Below the pieces are notes generated by a model that saw only the letters and a program-made list of their open reading frames with translations, did no database searches and was not told where the DNA came from. The position numbers and the translations under genes are program-made. From Rhizobium sp. NRK18 (GTDB taxonomy: Bacteria > Pseudomonadota > Alphaproteobacteria > Rhizobiales > Rhizobiaceae), in NCBI RefSeq assembly GCF_024385575.1, contig NZ_JANFMV010000001.1, forward strand, positions 1,889,681-1,953,680: a stretch of 64,000 bases of DNA, in the 5' to 3' direction. This document shows, in pieces, positions 43,369-52,088 of the stretch. The stretch's first letter is position 1. Each line of letters starts with the position of its first letter.

Positions 43369-43649
43369 CCTCTCCCCTTGCGGGAGAGGAAGAAAAATCA
43401 GCGTCTTAGTGCGTAGCGCTAAGTGCTAGATTTTTCAGGTGAGGGGATATGTCCGACCACCCCCACCGACCCCCTCTCTTGGAATTTCTAACACTTAGCT
43501 TCGCTAAGATGTTGAAATTCCATTCTCCCCCGCCAAGGGGGAGATGGGCACTTGCGGCGCTCTCGACGCTCCACCTCTCCCCTTGCGGGAGAGGACGTGA
43601 TTTCAACGTCTTAGCCAAAGGCTAAGTGTTAGAAATCACTGGTGAGGGG
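43369..43649. repeat. Palindromic repeat cluster 2 (three elements)
   Basis: A second copy of the same direct-inverted-direct cluster: 43369-43446, 43470-43548, 43574-43649. The first two elements keep the outer stems of cluster 1 (GAAAAATC/GATTTTTC and GGAATTTC/GAAATTCC). The third has a different but fully paired stem, GTGATTTC/GAAATCAC (43597-43604 with 43632-43639), in place of ACAAAAT/ATTTTGT. The cluster fills the gap between the DUF559 gene and the convergent unknown gene, ending 2 bases before that gene's stop codon. Confidence 0.9.
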
Positions 43650-43651
43650 AG

Positions 43652-44329
43652 TTACGTTTCCAGTTGTGGGCCCTTAGGTTGGGGGCCGATTGTCGGAAGC
43701 CCGAATTCATTACGTGAAAGTTTGCACTGCAGATCCAGATATTGCATTATAGCATCAACGATAGTTGAGTAAGCTTTTGGATTTTCTGACCAACGGTGAA
43801 GTTGCATGTTTCGAAGATCAAGTATTGCAAAATCATCAACTAAGTCAGATTCTTTGGGCCAATTGCGCTGAACCAAAGTCAAGGCTGCAATCACGATACT
43901 TTTTTGAAGTTTTGGTTCCTTTGTGTTCCATATATGGATTGCTGTTCGACGCCCGCCCATTTCCATAACACAATTCGCTTCAAAGCGGATACGAAAGAAG
44001 CCTCCGGGGCTTTGGATCACGATTGCATCGCAGAAATTGATTTGGCCCGGATTTGCTTTTCGCCATTTTAGAAAGCGGATAATCCCTAGGCGAGTGGAAC
44101 GCCTTTCTCCCTTGTTCTTGATAAGTGATGTAGCAGCAAAAACTTCTGCTGGAGTTTGGGTGCCCGTTGCCAATTTTTGAATTGCACGACGTAAGCTGCG
44201 GTGGCGATCGTATGGCTTGCTGTCTTTGGAGGGCTTATGCCGCTCGCGTATGGTGCTTTTTTGCCTCTTGTCGCTGAGAGATATCAGCTTTAAGAATGCA
44301 GAGAATCCCATCGTCGGTATTTGTGGCAT
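43652..44329 (-). CDS. Protein of unknown function in an AT-rich accessory segment
   Basis: A 225-residue protein that I do not recognise. Residues 1-60 are basic (KRQKSTIRERHKPSKDSKPY), suggesting nucleic-acid or ribosome contact. The rest looks globular, with a beta-rich middle (INFCDAIVIQSPGGFFRIRF) and an amphipathic C-terminal half ending near LQCKLSRNEFGLPT. No membrane segment or catalytic signature is evident. AGAGGA lies 8 bases before ATG 44329, a strong start. The gene is clearly lower in GC than its neighbours, a sign of recent transfer. It lies downstream of the 56-residue protein gene on the same strand and may share its promoter. Confidence 0.7.
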   Translation of the reverse strand: MPQIPTMGFSAFLKLISLSDKRQKSTIRERHKPSKDSKPYDRHRSLRRAIQKLATGTQTPAEVFAATSLIKNKGERRSTRLGIIRFLKWRKANPGQINFCDAIVIQSPGGFFRIRFEANCVMEMGGRRTAIHIWNTKEPKLQKSIVIAALTLVQRNWPKESDLVDDFAILDLRNMQLHRWSENPKAYSTIVDAIMQYLDLQCKLSRNEFGLPTIGPQPKGPQLET

Positions 44330-44512
44330 GCTCAAATCCTCTTGATTACAAAAGTGGATAAGGTGCCAAAGCCCGCTCGACTTGGAGAGCCAACAGCCTA
44401 TAATTCGTTTGCCAACGGTATAGGGACATTAGTCTCTTTGCCTAGCGAAGGCTTTGGCTATTCGCGGTGTGTCGTGGTCGAGTTGGCGCTCGGTCACGGC
44501 ACATGCGAATGA

Positions 44513-44683
44513 TCACTTCTCTTTTCGCACTCCTTTGAATGGAGTGCCGTCTTTCTTTCCATCCATGAACTTTCCATCTGGAGCGCGTTTGGTCCAGGTT
44601 TCAGTCTTTGGATTGTAGACCTGTGAGCGGTCCCTTACTGCACCTATGCGGTGCCCGTCGCCTTTTGGGGGATTGGTAGCCAT
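44513..44683 (-). CDS. 56-residue conserved small protein (KGDGHRxGAVRxRSQ type)
   Basis: A 56-residue basic protein reading MATNPPKGDGHRIGAV, then RDRSQVYNPKTETWTKR, a Gly-Lys-Phe-Met-Asp segment and finally KDGTPFKGVRKEK. I remember this pattern (KGDGxRxGAV..RSQ..NPxT..WxKR..G.FxD.KxDG.PFKGVRxE) in short uncharacterised proteins of many proteobacteria, often in variable regions; its function is unknown. Support is good: an AGGTGA ribosome site about 7-9 bases upstream and a TTGACT-N18-TAATAT promoter. It is probably the first gene of a short operon with the unknown 225-residue protein downstream. Confidence 0.75.
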   Translation of the reverse strand: MATNPPKGDGHRIGAVRDRSQVYNPKTETWTKRAPDGKFMDGKKDGTPFKGVRKEK

Positions 44684-44730
44684 CGATCATCACCTCGCTT
44701 TCGTGGCTATTCGCATTGCATCTGCGAATC

Positions 44731-44760
44731 ATATTAGTGCGAGGCTGGTGTATAAGTCAA
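44731..44760 (-). promoter_or_regulatory. Promoter of the 56-residue protein gene
   Basis: On the minus strand, TTGACT (44755-44760) and TAATAT (44731-44736) are 18 bases apart, a near-consensus sigma-70 pair. The start of transcription would be about 40 bases before the start codon. Confidence 0.6.
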
Positions 44761-45013
44761 TTAATTAGTAATAAAATTTCAATTATTTCTCACATTAGCT
44801 TGCGATTTTTCTAATGTCAACAGAGTTCTGTGGATAACTCTTATATTGATTTGGTATTTATATTTTTGTTCGCACAAATAAAGTGCTGGGAGTCATTCGC
44901 CGGTGGCCTTTGATTTGACTGAATGTGATCTTTGTTTCTTTAATGTGACTCTTTTCTGCTGCGTAGAGTCAGTATTCGTATCAAAATACTGATGCGAGTT
45001 TTTGTGAGTTAGA

Positions 45014-45035
45014 AGCCCGGAGTTTCCCCCGGGCT
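45014..45035 (-). terminator. Terminator of nrdJ
   Basis: AGCCCGG (45014-45020) pairs with CCGGGCT (45029-45035) over an 8-base loop, 29 bases past the nrdJ stop. The T-run on the minus strand is short (TTCT). Confidence 0.6.
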
Positions 45036-45063
45036 ATCAATTTCTCAGTTTTCAACAACTTGC

Positions 45064-48000
45064 TCAGCTGCACCCGCTCGTCGCACCACAAGTATCGCAC
45101 TTTTCACACGTCCCATTCCGGACCATCGTGAAGTTCTGGCACTCGGAGCACATGTTGCCGGTGTAGCCCTGGGCGATCGAGCGCATGCGGCGTTCGGTCT
45201 CGAGCTTCTTGGCGTCGGCCTTGGCGGTGGCGGCGTCGGCGGCGGCCTTGTCGGAGAACAGGGCGGTTGCCTCCTGGGCGGCCTCGTCGGCGATTTCCTC
45301 TGCCAGTTCTGCAGCGCGTTCCTCGTAGTCACGCTTGAAGGCGACGACTTCCGAGGTGGAGGTGACCGTCTCGGTCACAGCGACGGCATCGATCTTGCGC
45401 GCGGTGGCGCCGATCGCGGTGACGTTGCCGCCGGAGACGCGCGCCGTTGCCGGGGCGCCGGCCGCCGAACCCTTGGGCTCGGAGGAGGGGCCGTGGCCGG
45501 AAGAGACCAGTGTCGGCTTGTGGCCGCGGGTCCAGCCGGTCGAGATCAGGTTGGTCTTGCCTTCCTGGATGCCCTTGCCGAGCGCTGTGTTGCCGAAGTC
45601 GGAGGTGTCGACATGGGCAAGGTCGTGGCGGTTCAGGTAGGAGACGGCCAGTTCGCGGAACACGTAGTCGAGGATCGAGGTGGCGTTCTTGATGGCGTCG
45701 TTGCCCTGAACCATGCCGGCCGGCTCGAACTTGGTGAAGGTGAAGGCCTCCACGTATTCTTCGAGCGGCACGCCGTATTGCAGGCCGAGCGAGACGGCGA
45801 TGGCGAAGTTGTTCATCATCGCACGGAAGGCAGCCCCTTCCTTGTGCATGTCGATGAAGATCTCGCCGAGGCGGCCGTCACCGAATTCGCCGGTGCGCAG
45901 GTACACCTTGTGTCCGCCGACGACGGCCTTCTGGGTGTAGCCCTGGCGGCGGTTCGGCAGCTTTTCGCGGTCGCGGACGATCTTCTCGACGATGCGCTCG
46001 ACGATCTTCTCGGTGACGGTGACGGCCTGGGCGGCAGCCGGGGCTGCAACCAGCGCCTCGACGGCATCATCCTCGTCGTCCTCGTCCTCGATAAGCGAGG
46101 CGTTCAACGGCTGCGACAGCTTGGAGCCGTCACGGTAGAGGGCGTTCGCCTTCAGGCCGAGCTTCCAGGACAGCATGTAGGCCGCGCCGCAATCCTCGAC
46201 GGTTGCCTCGTTCGGCATGTTGATCGTCTTGGAGATGGCGCCCGAGATGAACGGCTGGGCGGCCGCCATCATGCGGATGTGGCTTTCGACCGACAGGTAG
46301 CGCTTGCCGATCTTGCCGCACGGGTTGGCGCAATCGAAGACGGCGAGGTGCTCTTCCTTGAGGAAGGGCGCGCCTTCGAGCGTCATCGCACCGCAGACGT
46401 GGATGTTGGCAGCCTCGATCTCCTTCTTCGAGAAGCCCATGTGGTCGAGCAGGTTGAAGCTCATGTCGGCGAGCTGCTCGTCGGAGACCTTCAGCGTGTC
46501 CTTCAGGAAGTCGGGGCCGAGCGTCCACTGGTTGAAGACGAACTTGATGTCGAAGGCGGCCTTCAGCGCGCCGTTGACGGCTTCGATCTTCTCGTCGGTG
46601 AAGCCCTTGGCCTTCAGCGTCGAGGGGTTGATGCCCGGCGCCTGGTTGAGGTTGCCGTGGCCGACGGCATAGGCCTCGATCTCGGCGATCTGGCTTTCCG
46701 TGTAGCCGAGCGTGCGGAGCGCTTCCGGCACGGCGCCGTTGATGATCTTGAAGTAGCCGCCGCCGGCAAGCTTCTTGAACTTCACCAGCGCGAAGTCGGG
46801 CTCGATGCCGGTCGTGTCGCAATCCATGACCAGGCCGATCGTGCCGGTCGGCGCAATCACGGTCGACTGGGCGTTGCGGTAGCCGTGCTGTTCGCCGAGT
46901 TCCAGCGCCTTGTCCCAGGCAGCCTTGGCATGGGCGATGAGGTCGGCATCCGGGCAATCGCCGTGGATGAGGGCGACCGGATTGACGGCAACGCCTTCAT
47001 AGCCCTGCTTCTCGCCATAGGCGGCGCGGCGATGGTTGCGCATGACGCGCAGCATGTTGGCGGCGTTCGGCGCATATTCCGGGAACGGGCCGAGCTCGGA
47101 GGCGATTTCCGCCGAAGTCGCATAGGCGACGCCGGTCATGATCGCGGTCAGGGCCCCGGCAATGGCGCGGCCTTCGGCGCTGTCATACGGAATGCCGGAC
47201 GACATCAGCAGGCCGCCGATATTGGCGTAGCCGAGGCCGAGCGTGCGGTACTTGTAGGAGAGTTCGGCGATCTGGCGCGACGGGAACTGTGCCATCATGA
47301 CCGAGATTTCGAGAACGACGGTCCACAGGCGGACGGCATGCTCGTAGTCGGCGATGTCGATGTTCTTCGTGGCCTGGTCCTTGAACTGCAGGAGGTTCAG
47401 AGACGCCAGGTTGCAGGCGGTGTCGTCGAGGAACATGTATTCCGAGCACGGGTTGGAGGCGCGGATCGGGCCGGCCGCCGGGCAGGTGTGCCAGTCGTTC
47501 ATCGTCGTGTTGAAGTGCAGGCCCGGATCGGCCGATGCCCAGGCGGCGTAGGAGACCTTGTCCCACAGGTCGCGGGCCTTCAGCGTCTTCATCACGCGGC
47601 CGTCGCGGCGGGCTGTCAGGTTCCAGTCGCCATCGTTTTCAACAGCGCGCAGGAACTCGTCCTTGATCGAGACGGAGTTGTTGGAGTTCTGGCCGGAGAC
47701 CGTGAGGTAGGCTTCCGAATCCCAGTCCGTGTCATAGGTCTTGAACTCGATGTCCTTGTAGCCCTGCTTGGCGAACTGGATGACGCGCTTGATGTAGTTT
47801 TCCGGAACCAGCGCCTTCTTGGCGGCGCGGACTTCACGCTTCAGGGCCGGGTTCTCGTTCGGGTCGAAGCAGGCGTCGTTGTCGGCCTCGCAGTTGACGC
47901 AGGCCTTCATGATCGCCTTCAGGTGCTTGGAGACGACCTTGGAGCCGGTGACGAGGGCTGCGACCTTCTGCTCTTCCTTGACCTTCCAGTTGATGTATTC

Positions 48001-48873
48001 CTCGATATCCGGGTGATCGATATCGACGACGACCATCTTGGCGGCGCGGCGGGTCGTGCCGCCCGACTTGATGGCGCCGGCGGCGCGGTCGCCGATCTTG
48101 AGGAAGCTCATCAGGCCGGAGGACTTGCCGCCGCCCGAAAGCCGTTCGCCTTCGCCACGCAGATAGGAGAAGTTGGAGCCGGTGCCGGAGCCATACTTGA
48201 AGAGACGGGCTTCGCGAACCCACAGGTCCATGATGCCGCCCTCGTTGACGAGGTCGTCGCCGACGGACTGGATGAAGCAGGCATGCGGCTGGGGATGCTC
48301 GTAAGCGGATTCGGACTGCTTGAGTTCACCGGTGAAGGGGTCGACGTAGAAATGGCCCTGACCGGGACCGTCAATGCCATAGGCCCAGTGCAGGCCGGTG
48401 TTGAACCACTGCGGCGAGTTCGGGGCAACGCGCTGGGTGGCAAGCATGTAGGCGAGTTCGTCGCGGAAGGCGAGGGCGTCTTCCTCGGTGGAGAAGTACT
48501 TGCCCTTCCAGCCCCAATAGGTCCAGGTGCCGGCGAGGCGGTCGAAGACCTGTCGGGCATCGGTTTCCGAGCCGAAACGCTCGTCTTCCGGCAGGGCTTC
48601 GAGGGCAAAGGTATCGGGGACGGAACGCCATAGCCACGACGGAACGTCGTTTTCCTCGACCTTCTTCAGGATCTTCGGCACGCCGGCCTTGCGGAAATAT
48701 TTCTGCGCCAGAACGTCGGTCGCGACCTGGGAGAACTGCGCCGGCACGTCGATGTCGGCCAGACGGAAAACGATCGAGCCGTCCGGGTTCTTGATTTCGC
48801 TGACCGCCTTGCGGAATTCGATCTCCGCATAGCGTGACTGGCCGTCTTTGGTGAATCGCCGTTCGATCCGCAT
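45064..48873 (-). CDS. nrdJ: Adenosylcobalamin-dependent (class II) ribonucleotide reductase
   Basis: A 1269-residue class II reductase that makes deoxyribonucleotides using adenosylcobalamin. The catalytic core (about 130-890) has [19 protein letters not shown] radical-region residues ([14 protein letters not shown]), [20 protein letters not shown] (active-site Cys) and the C-terminal FDCANPCGK region. A long C-terminal extension ends in a Cys-rich finger [23 protein letters not shown] start at ATG 48873 because AAGGGG lies 9 bases upstream; an ATG 9 bases further out has no spacing for it. Rhizobia commonly rely on NrdJ alone, which makes cobalamin essential. Two NrdR-like boxes lie about 140-180 bases upstream. 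Confidence 0.96.
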   Translation of the reverse strand: MRIERRFTKDGQSRYAEIEFRKAVSEIKNPDGSIVFRLADIDVPAQFSQVATDVLAQKYFRKAGVPKILKKVEENDVPSWLWRSVPDTFALEALPEDERFGSETDARQVFDRLAGTWTYWGWKGKYFSTEEDALAFRDELAYMLATQRVAPNSPQWFNTGLHWAYGIDGPGQGHFYVDPFTGELKQSESAYEHPQPHACFIQSVGDDLVNEGGIMDLWVREARLFKYGSGTGSNFSYLRGEGERLSGGGKSSGLMSFLKIGDRAAGAIKSGGTTRRAAKMVVVDIDHPDIEEYINWKVKEEQKVAALVTGSKVVSKHLKAIMKACVNCEADNDACFDPNENPALKREVRAAKKALVPENYIKRVIQFAKQGYKDIEFKTYDTDWDSEAYLTVSGQNSNNSVSIKDEFLRAVENDGDWNLTARRDGRVMKTLKARDLWDKVSYAAWASADPGLHFNTTMNDWHTCPAAGPIRASNPCSEYMFLDDTACNLASLNLLQFKDQATKNIDIADYEHAVRLWTVVLEISVMMAQFPSRQIAELSYKYRTLGLGYANIGGLLMSSGIPYDSAEGRAIAGALTAIMTGVAYATSAEIASELGPFPEYAPNAANMLRVMRNHRRAAYGEKQGYEGVAVNPVALIHGDCPDADLIAHAKAAWDKALELGEQHGYRNAQSTVIAPTGTIGLVMDCDTTGIEPDFALVKFKKLAGGGYFKIINGAVPEALRTLGYTESQIAEIEAYAVGHGNLNQAPGINPSTLKAKGFTDEKIEAVNGALKAAFDIKFVFNQWTLGPDFLKDTLKVSDEQLADMSFNLLDHMGFSKKEIEAANIHVCGAMTLEGAPFLKEEHLAVFDCANPCGKIGKRYLSVESHIRMMAAAQPFISGAISKTINMPNEATVEDCGAAYMLSWKLGLKANALYRDGSKLSQPLNASLIEDEDDEDDAVEALVAAPAAAQAVTVTEKIVERIVEKIVRDREKLPNRRQGYTQKAVVGGHKVYLRTGEFGDGRLGEIFIDMHKEGAAFRAMMNNFAIAVSLGLQYGVPLEEYVEAFTFTKFEPAGMVQGNDAIKNATSILDYVFRELAVSYLNRHDLAHVDTSDFGNTALGKGIQEGKTNLISTGWTRGHKPTLVSSGHGPSSEPKGSAAGAPATARVSGGNVTAIGATARKIDAVAVTETVTSTSEVVAFKRDYEERAAELAEEIADEAAQEATALFSDKAAADAATAKADAKKLETERRMRSIAQGYTGNMCSECQNFTMVRNGTCEKCDTCGATSGCS

Positions 48874-49009
48874 CGTATTCATCCCCTTAAAAAGTCTGGC
48901 GTTGCCGGCTTGTGTTTCCGGGCGCAAATGTCCTGTCCGGCTGCCCGGTTTCATCCGCGCAGCCAGTGCTCAATCCGTGTCACATCGGGTTCCACTCGGT
49001 GAGATGAAG

Positions 49010-49025
49010 ACCCTGTATCTTGTGT
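49010..49025 (-). promoter_or_regulatory. Candidate NrdR box 2
   Basis: ACCCTGTATCTTGTGT matches 13 of 16 positions of the NrdR consensus acaCwAtATwTwGtgt. It is placed exactly 31 bases from the other box, three helical turns, which is the usual spacing of paired NrdR sites. Confidence 0.55.
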
Positions 49026-49040
49026 GGATGGTGGCTGCAA

Positions 49041-49056
49041 ACACTAAATATAGTAT
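49041..49056 (-). promoter_or_regulatory. Candidate NrdR box 1, overlapping a -10 element
   Basis: ACACTAAATATAGTAT matches 14 of 16 consensus positions of the NrdR box. On the minus strand it contains CTATAT (49048-49053), the rhizobial -10 sequence, so binding could block the nrdJ promoter. Confidence 0.6.
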
Positions 49057-49285
49057 TAACAGATTATTGCGCCAGTCCCCAAGCCCCATTGTCGCGACGT
49101 TTTTTCAAAGCGCACAAAACCGCACCGGCTGTCTTGCCCGTCATGGGCCAAAAAGCCGCTGAACACCCAGCGATTTGAGGAAGAACCGGCCTCGTTCATG
49201 CCGATCCAGTCGCCGCCGCAACATGACGCCCATTAAGTTTGACTCGGCCCCCTTCGTCAAGGGCTGGTTTGTGTCAGATTTTTAT

Positions 49286-49301
49286 ACACTAGATGTTGTG
49301 G
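49286..49301. promoter_or_regulatory. Third NrdR-like site
   Basis: ACACTAGATGTTGTGG matches 13 of 16 NrdR consensus positions but has no partner at 31 bases. It may be a distal site or chance. Confidence 0.3.
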
Positions 49302-49497
49302 TCGGAGGCTGTGGAAAACGGGGACAGCGCGACAGGCCTTTAGAATCAACCGCTTGCGGGTGGATGCTGGACGGCTGTTAACCCTGAATGTGAACGGCGG
49401 AGGAAAAACAGACGAAAAATTCGCCGATCCCGCTTTCCCGGTATTGGCGTCGGCGGCGGACTGTGAAGGACGCCCGAATCGGTTGGCAGGGTGCGTT

Positions 49498-49533
49498 TGC
49501 ACAAACGAAAACAGGCGGCAAAAATGCCGCCTG
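49498..49533 (-). terminator. Terminator of the MCP operon
   Basis: CAGGCGGC (49512-49519) pairs with GCCGCCTG (49526-49533). On the minus strand TTTTCGTTTGT follows. It lies about 35 bases past the secreted sensor stop codon. Confidence 0.8.
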
Positions 49534-49567
49534 CTCGGGATGTTAGCCGTGGATGCTGAACGAGCGC

Positions 49568-50140
49568 TCAAAGAGCGTCGAGGTTGACGCCGATGGTGAT
49601 GGCGCCGATCGGCGCACCGGATTCATCCACAATCGTCATCGAAGCCTGCGACTGCAGCATCTGGGTCGATTCGTCCTTCTCGGCGTCGTCGACGAAGAGG
49701 GCATCGGCGCCGGCGCCGTAGCTCTTCTGGAATTTCGCTTCGTCGCCCTGCCAGTAGTCAGAGGTCGGATCGCTCTGGCCGACATTGAGCCCGTGATTGT
49801 CCATCACGAAAACTTCGGTGACGACGCCGTTGGAGCCTGCCTTCTTGTCTGCGAGGAATTTCGAAAGCGCATTGGAAAGGACGCCGTCGATCATGGGATG
49901 GTCGCCACCTTCGACTTCGGCCCGCCATTTCTGATCCAGGGCATCGATGTCGGACTGCTGCAGATTGGCATTGGCGGCGTTCTGCGCCTTGATGGCCTCG
50001 ATGACCGTCGGATCGGACAGCCAGGGCTTGATGTCGCTGTTCACATAGTCGGTGACGGCGGCAACGTAGGGTTCTTCGGCATGGGCAAGCATGGGGAGCG
50101 CCAGCAGGGCGGCGGATGCGAGAATGGCATGCAGTTTCAT
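49568..50140 (-). CDS. Secreted periplasmic protein resembling a Cache/PDC sensor domain
   Basis: A 190-residue exported protein. The signal peptide ends near residue 22 (LALPMLAHAEE). The mature part reads like a stand-alone extracytoplasmic sensor: HPMIDGVLSNALSKFLADKK, then VTEVFVMDNHGLNVGQSDPT and ADALFVDDAEKDESTQMLQ, with a final sheet MTIVDESGAPIGAITIGVN. This order matches PDC/Cache domains usually found inside chemoreceptors and kinases. No membrane anchor or enzyme site is seen. It lies 52 bases downstream of an MCP gene on the same strand, so it may bind a ligand and present it to the receptor. GGAG precedes ATG 50140. Confidence 0.75.
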   Translation of the reverse strand: MKLHAILASAALLALPMLAHAEEPYVAAVTDYVNSDIKPWLSDPTVIEAIKAQNAANANLQQSDIDALDQKWRAEVEGGDHPMIDGVLSNALSKFLADKKAGSNGVVTEVFVMDNHGLNVGQSDPTSDYWQGDEAKFQKSYGAGADALFVDDAEKDESTQMLQSQASMTIVDESGAPIGAITIGVNLDAL

Positions 50141-50192
50141 GGTGTGTCTCCTCTCAGAAGCTTCGGATGGTCATGTCGGTCGAAACGGGGTC

Positions 50193-52088
50193 TCAGAATT
50201 CTTCCCAGTCGGATGCGGCTGCGGCGAGCGCATTGGCACCGTGGTAGCTGGTTGCCGGAGCGCGCGGACGCGGGGCCGGGGCGCTTGGCGCAGGACGGGC
50301 CTGCGCTGCCGGCCGGTGGTTCGCGACAGGCGCCGAGTGGCCGCCGGATGCCGGGATCGAGAACCGCCCGACTGCCGATTTCAGGCTGTTGCCGAGTGTC
50401 CGCAGTTCCTGGCAGGCCGCGTTGGTTTCCTCGACCATCGCCGCATTCTGCTGGGTGGTCGCGTCCATGTTCTTGAGCGCGCCATTGATCTCGTCGAGAC
50501 CGGCGGACTGTTCGCGTGCCGAGACGACTATGGCGTCGATGCTGTCGTTGATCTCGGCAATCTGGACCTCGATCTGCCGGAGCGCTTCGCCGGTGCGGTT
50601 GACGAGCTCGACGCCTGAGGCGACTTCGCTGCCGGACGTGGAGATCAGCGTCTTGATCTGCTTGGCCGCTTCGGCGGTCCGCTGGGCGAGTTCGCGGACT
50701 TCCTGGGCGACGACGGCAAAGCCCTTGCCGGCATCCCCGGCGCGGGCGGCTTCGACGCCGGCATTCAGCGCCAGGAGATTGGTCTGGAAGGCGATATCGT
50801 CAATGACGCCGATGATTTCGCCGATCTCATGCGAGGACGTCTGGATCTTGTCCATGGCGCCGATCGCCTGGCCGACGACGTCGGCGGATTTGCGGGCGCT
50901 TTCGCGCGAGGTCGAGACCTGGGAGCCGGCGGCGTTCGCCATGTTCATCGTATTGCGGACGGTGACGGTGATCTCGTCGACGGCGGCAACGGTCTTTTCG
51001 AGCGACGCGGCCTGGGTTTCGGTGCGCTGGGCGAGCTGGTCGGCCGCCTTGGCAAGCTCTGCAGAACCCGATTCGATCAGGGCGGTCGCGCCGGCGATTT
51101 CCTGCAGGGACGCGGAAACGGCCTGGACCATGCGGTGGAAGTCGCGACGAAGCTTCTCGAATTCCTCGCCCTGTTCCGACAGTTCGACGGTGAAGTCGCC
51201 GGTTGCCAGCGCGGCGAGGGCGGCGCCGATATTGTTGACGATGGTCACCTGATGGGCGGCCGTTTCCTGTACCTTCTCGGTGAAGCGGCTGCGTTCCTCG
51301 TCGATGGCGCGGCGTTCGGTCTCCGCCTGCAGCTCCTGCTGGTGCTTGGCGCGGCTCGTTTCGATGGCGTCGCGGATCGCCTTTGCGATGATGCCGATAT
51401 GGTCGGCGCGGTCGGCGTAGCGGACCGGCGTTTCCCAGTCGCCCTCCTGGAAGGCGCGGATGCGGCCGGACAGGGCGGTCATCGGCTTGCTGACATAAAT
51501 GCGCATGGCGATGAGGAAGACGATCAGAACGGCGGCAATGACGGCTGCCTGCTTGGCGGCAAACAGCATGGCCTTGGTGTTGGCCGCCTGAACGATCGGC
51601 TGCGTCGACCACGAGGTGGCAACATAGCCTGCCTGTTCGCCCTTCTTGTTCTTGCCAAGCGGGACGACGACATCGATACGGCCGGACTGGCGCTTAACGA
51701 CGATGTCCTGAGGGTCGCCGGCAATGACGCCAGTGACGTTGGCCTCGAAATCGGCCTCGGCATTGTCGGTCGATGCCCATCTGTCGACCACGTCGCTGGT
51801 GCCGCCGATGGCGATGAAGTCGGTCATGCCGAGCGTCGGATCATTGCGATAGAGAGAATAGGCGTCCTGGACGACCTCGGCCTTTTTCCACTTGATGCCG
51901 CCCTGGGCGACGTCCGCAATCTGCCGAGTGCTCTTGGTCCAGTCGTCGCCTGCGCGTTCTATGGCGGTAGCGACATCCGAAGACCACGAAAAATAGGCGC
52001 TGATCGCCAGGCCAACGACGTTGACGGCGATGATGATACTGGCGATGCGGGCAGTCAGGGACAGGCGGGAGAACGGATTCTGGCGCAT
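50193..52088 (-). CDS. Methyl-accepting chemotaxis protein with CheR/CheB tether
   Basis: A 631-residue chemoreceptor. Transmembrane helices lie at about residues 10-33 and 180-205, flanking a periplasmic sensor of about 145 residues. HAMP-type helices follow (about 205-300), then the signalling domain with the conserved hairpin tip EIIGVIDDIAFQTNLLALNA and VVAQEVRELAQRTAEAAKQI. The protein ends in DWEEF, the xWxxF pentapeptide that tethers CheR/CheB in other bacteria. GAGG lies 5 bases before ATG 52088, so I prefer it to a GTG 6 bases upstream. It is followed by the secreted sensor-like gene. The ligand is unknown. Confidence 0.92.
   Translation of the reverse strand: MRQNPFSRLSLTARIASIIIAVNVVGLAISAYFSWSSDVATAIERAGDDWTKSTRQIADVAQGGIKWKKAEVVQDAYSLYRNDPTLGMTDFIAIGGTSDVVDRWASTDNAEADFEANVTGVIAGDPQDIVVKRQSGRIDVVVPLGKNKKGEQAGYVATSWSTQPIVQAANTKAMLFAAKQAAVIAAVLIVFLIAMRIYVSKPMTALSGRIRAFQEGDWETPVRYADRADHIGIIAKAIRDAIETSRAKHQQELQAETERRAIDEERSRFTEKVQETAAHQVTIVNNIGAALAALATGDFTVELSEQGEEFEKLRRDFHRMVQAVSASLQEIAGATALIESGSAELAKAADQLAQRTETQAASLEKTVAAVDEITVTVRNTMNMANAAGSQVSTSRESARKSADVVGQAIGAMDKIQTSSHEIGEIIGVIDDIAFQTNLLALNAGVEAARAGDAGKGFAVVAQEVRELAQRTAEAAKQIKTLISTSGSEVASGVELVNRTGEALRQIEVQIAEINDSIDAIVVSAREQSAGLDEINGALKNMDATTQQNAAMVEETNAACQELRTLGNSLKSAVGRFSIPASGGHSAPVANHRPAAQARPAPSAPAPRPRAPATSYHGANALAAAASDWEEF

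Larger units (their letters stand above)
44684..45063. other. AT-rich intergenic region between the small-protein gene and nrdJ
   Basis: About 380 bases, much richer in A and T than the rest of the window. It holds the promoter of the small-protein gene (44731-44760) and the nrdJ terminator (45014-45035). Between them I see no gene. Confidence 0.6.
48874..49567. other. Long intergenic region upstream of nrdJ
   Basis: About 690 bases between nrdJ and the secreted sensor gene. It holds a pair of NrdR-like boxes (49010-49056), a third similar site (49286-49301) and the sensor-gene terminator (49498-49533). I see no convincing gene, and no cobalamin riboswitch. Confidence 0.6.

Noticed and set aside
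42708-43618. Two minus-strand frames reading PQGER...HLPLGGGEWN (42708-42902 and 43406-43618)
   Set aside because: These are translations of the palindromic repeats themselves. Their similarity to each other reflects DNA repetition, not protein conservation.
44321-44512. Plus-strand 63-codon frame opposite the gap between the small-protein gene and the unknown gene
   Set aside because: It begins with TTG without a ribosome site and overlaps the start of the well-supported minus-strand gene.
45493-48633. Plus-strand open frame of about 1046 codons opposite nrdJ
   Set aside because: It is exactly antisense to nrdJ, has no ribosome site, and is a shadow caused by high-GC codon use. Its translation is low-complexity and unlike any family.
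48883-49040. Possible cobalamin riboswitch before nrdJ
   Set aside because: I looked for the B12 box and the conserved core (GGAA...CTGT) on the minus strand and could not find a convincing match.
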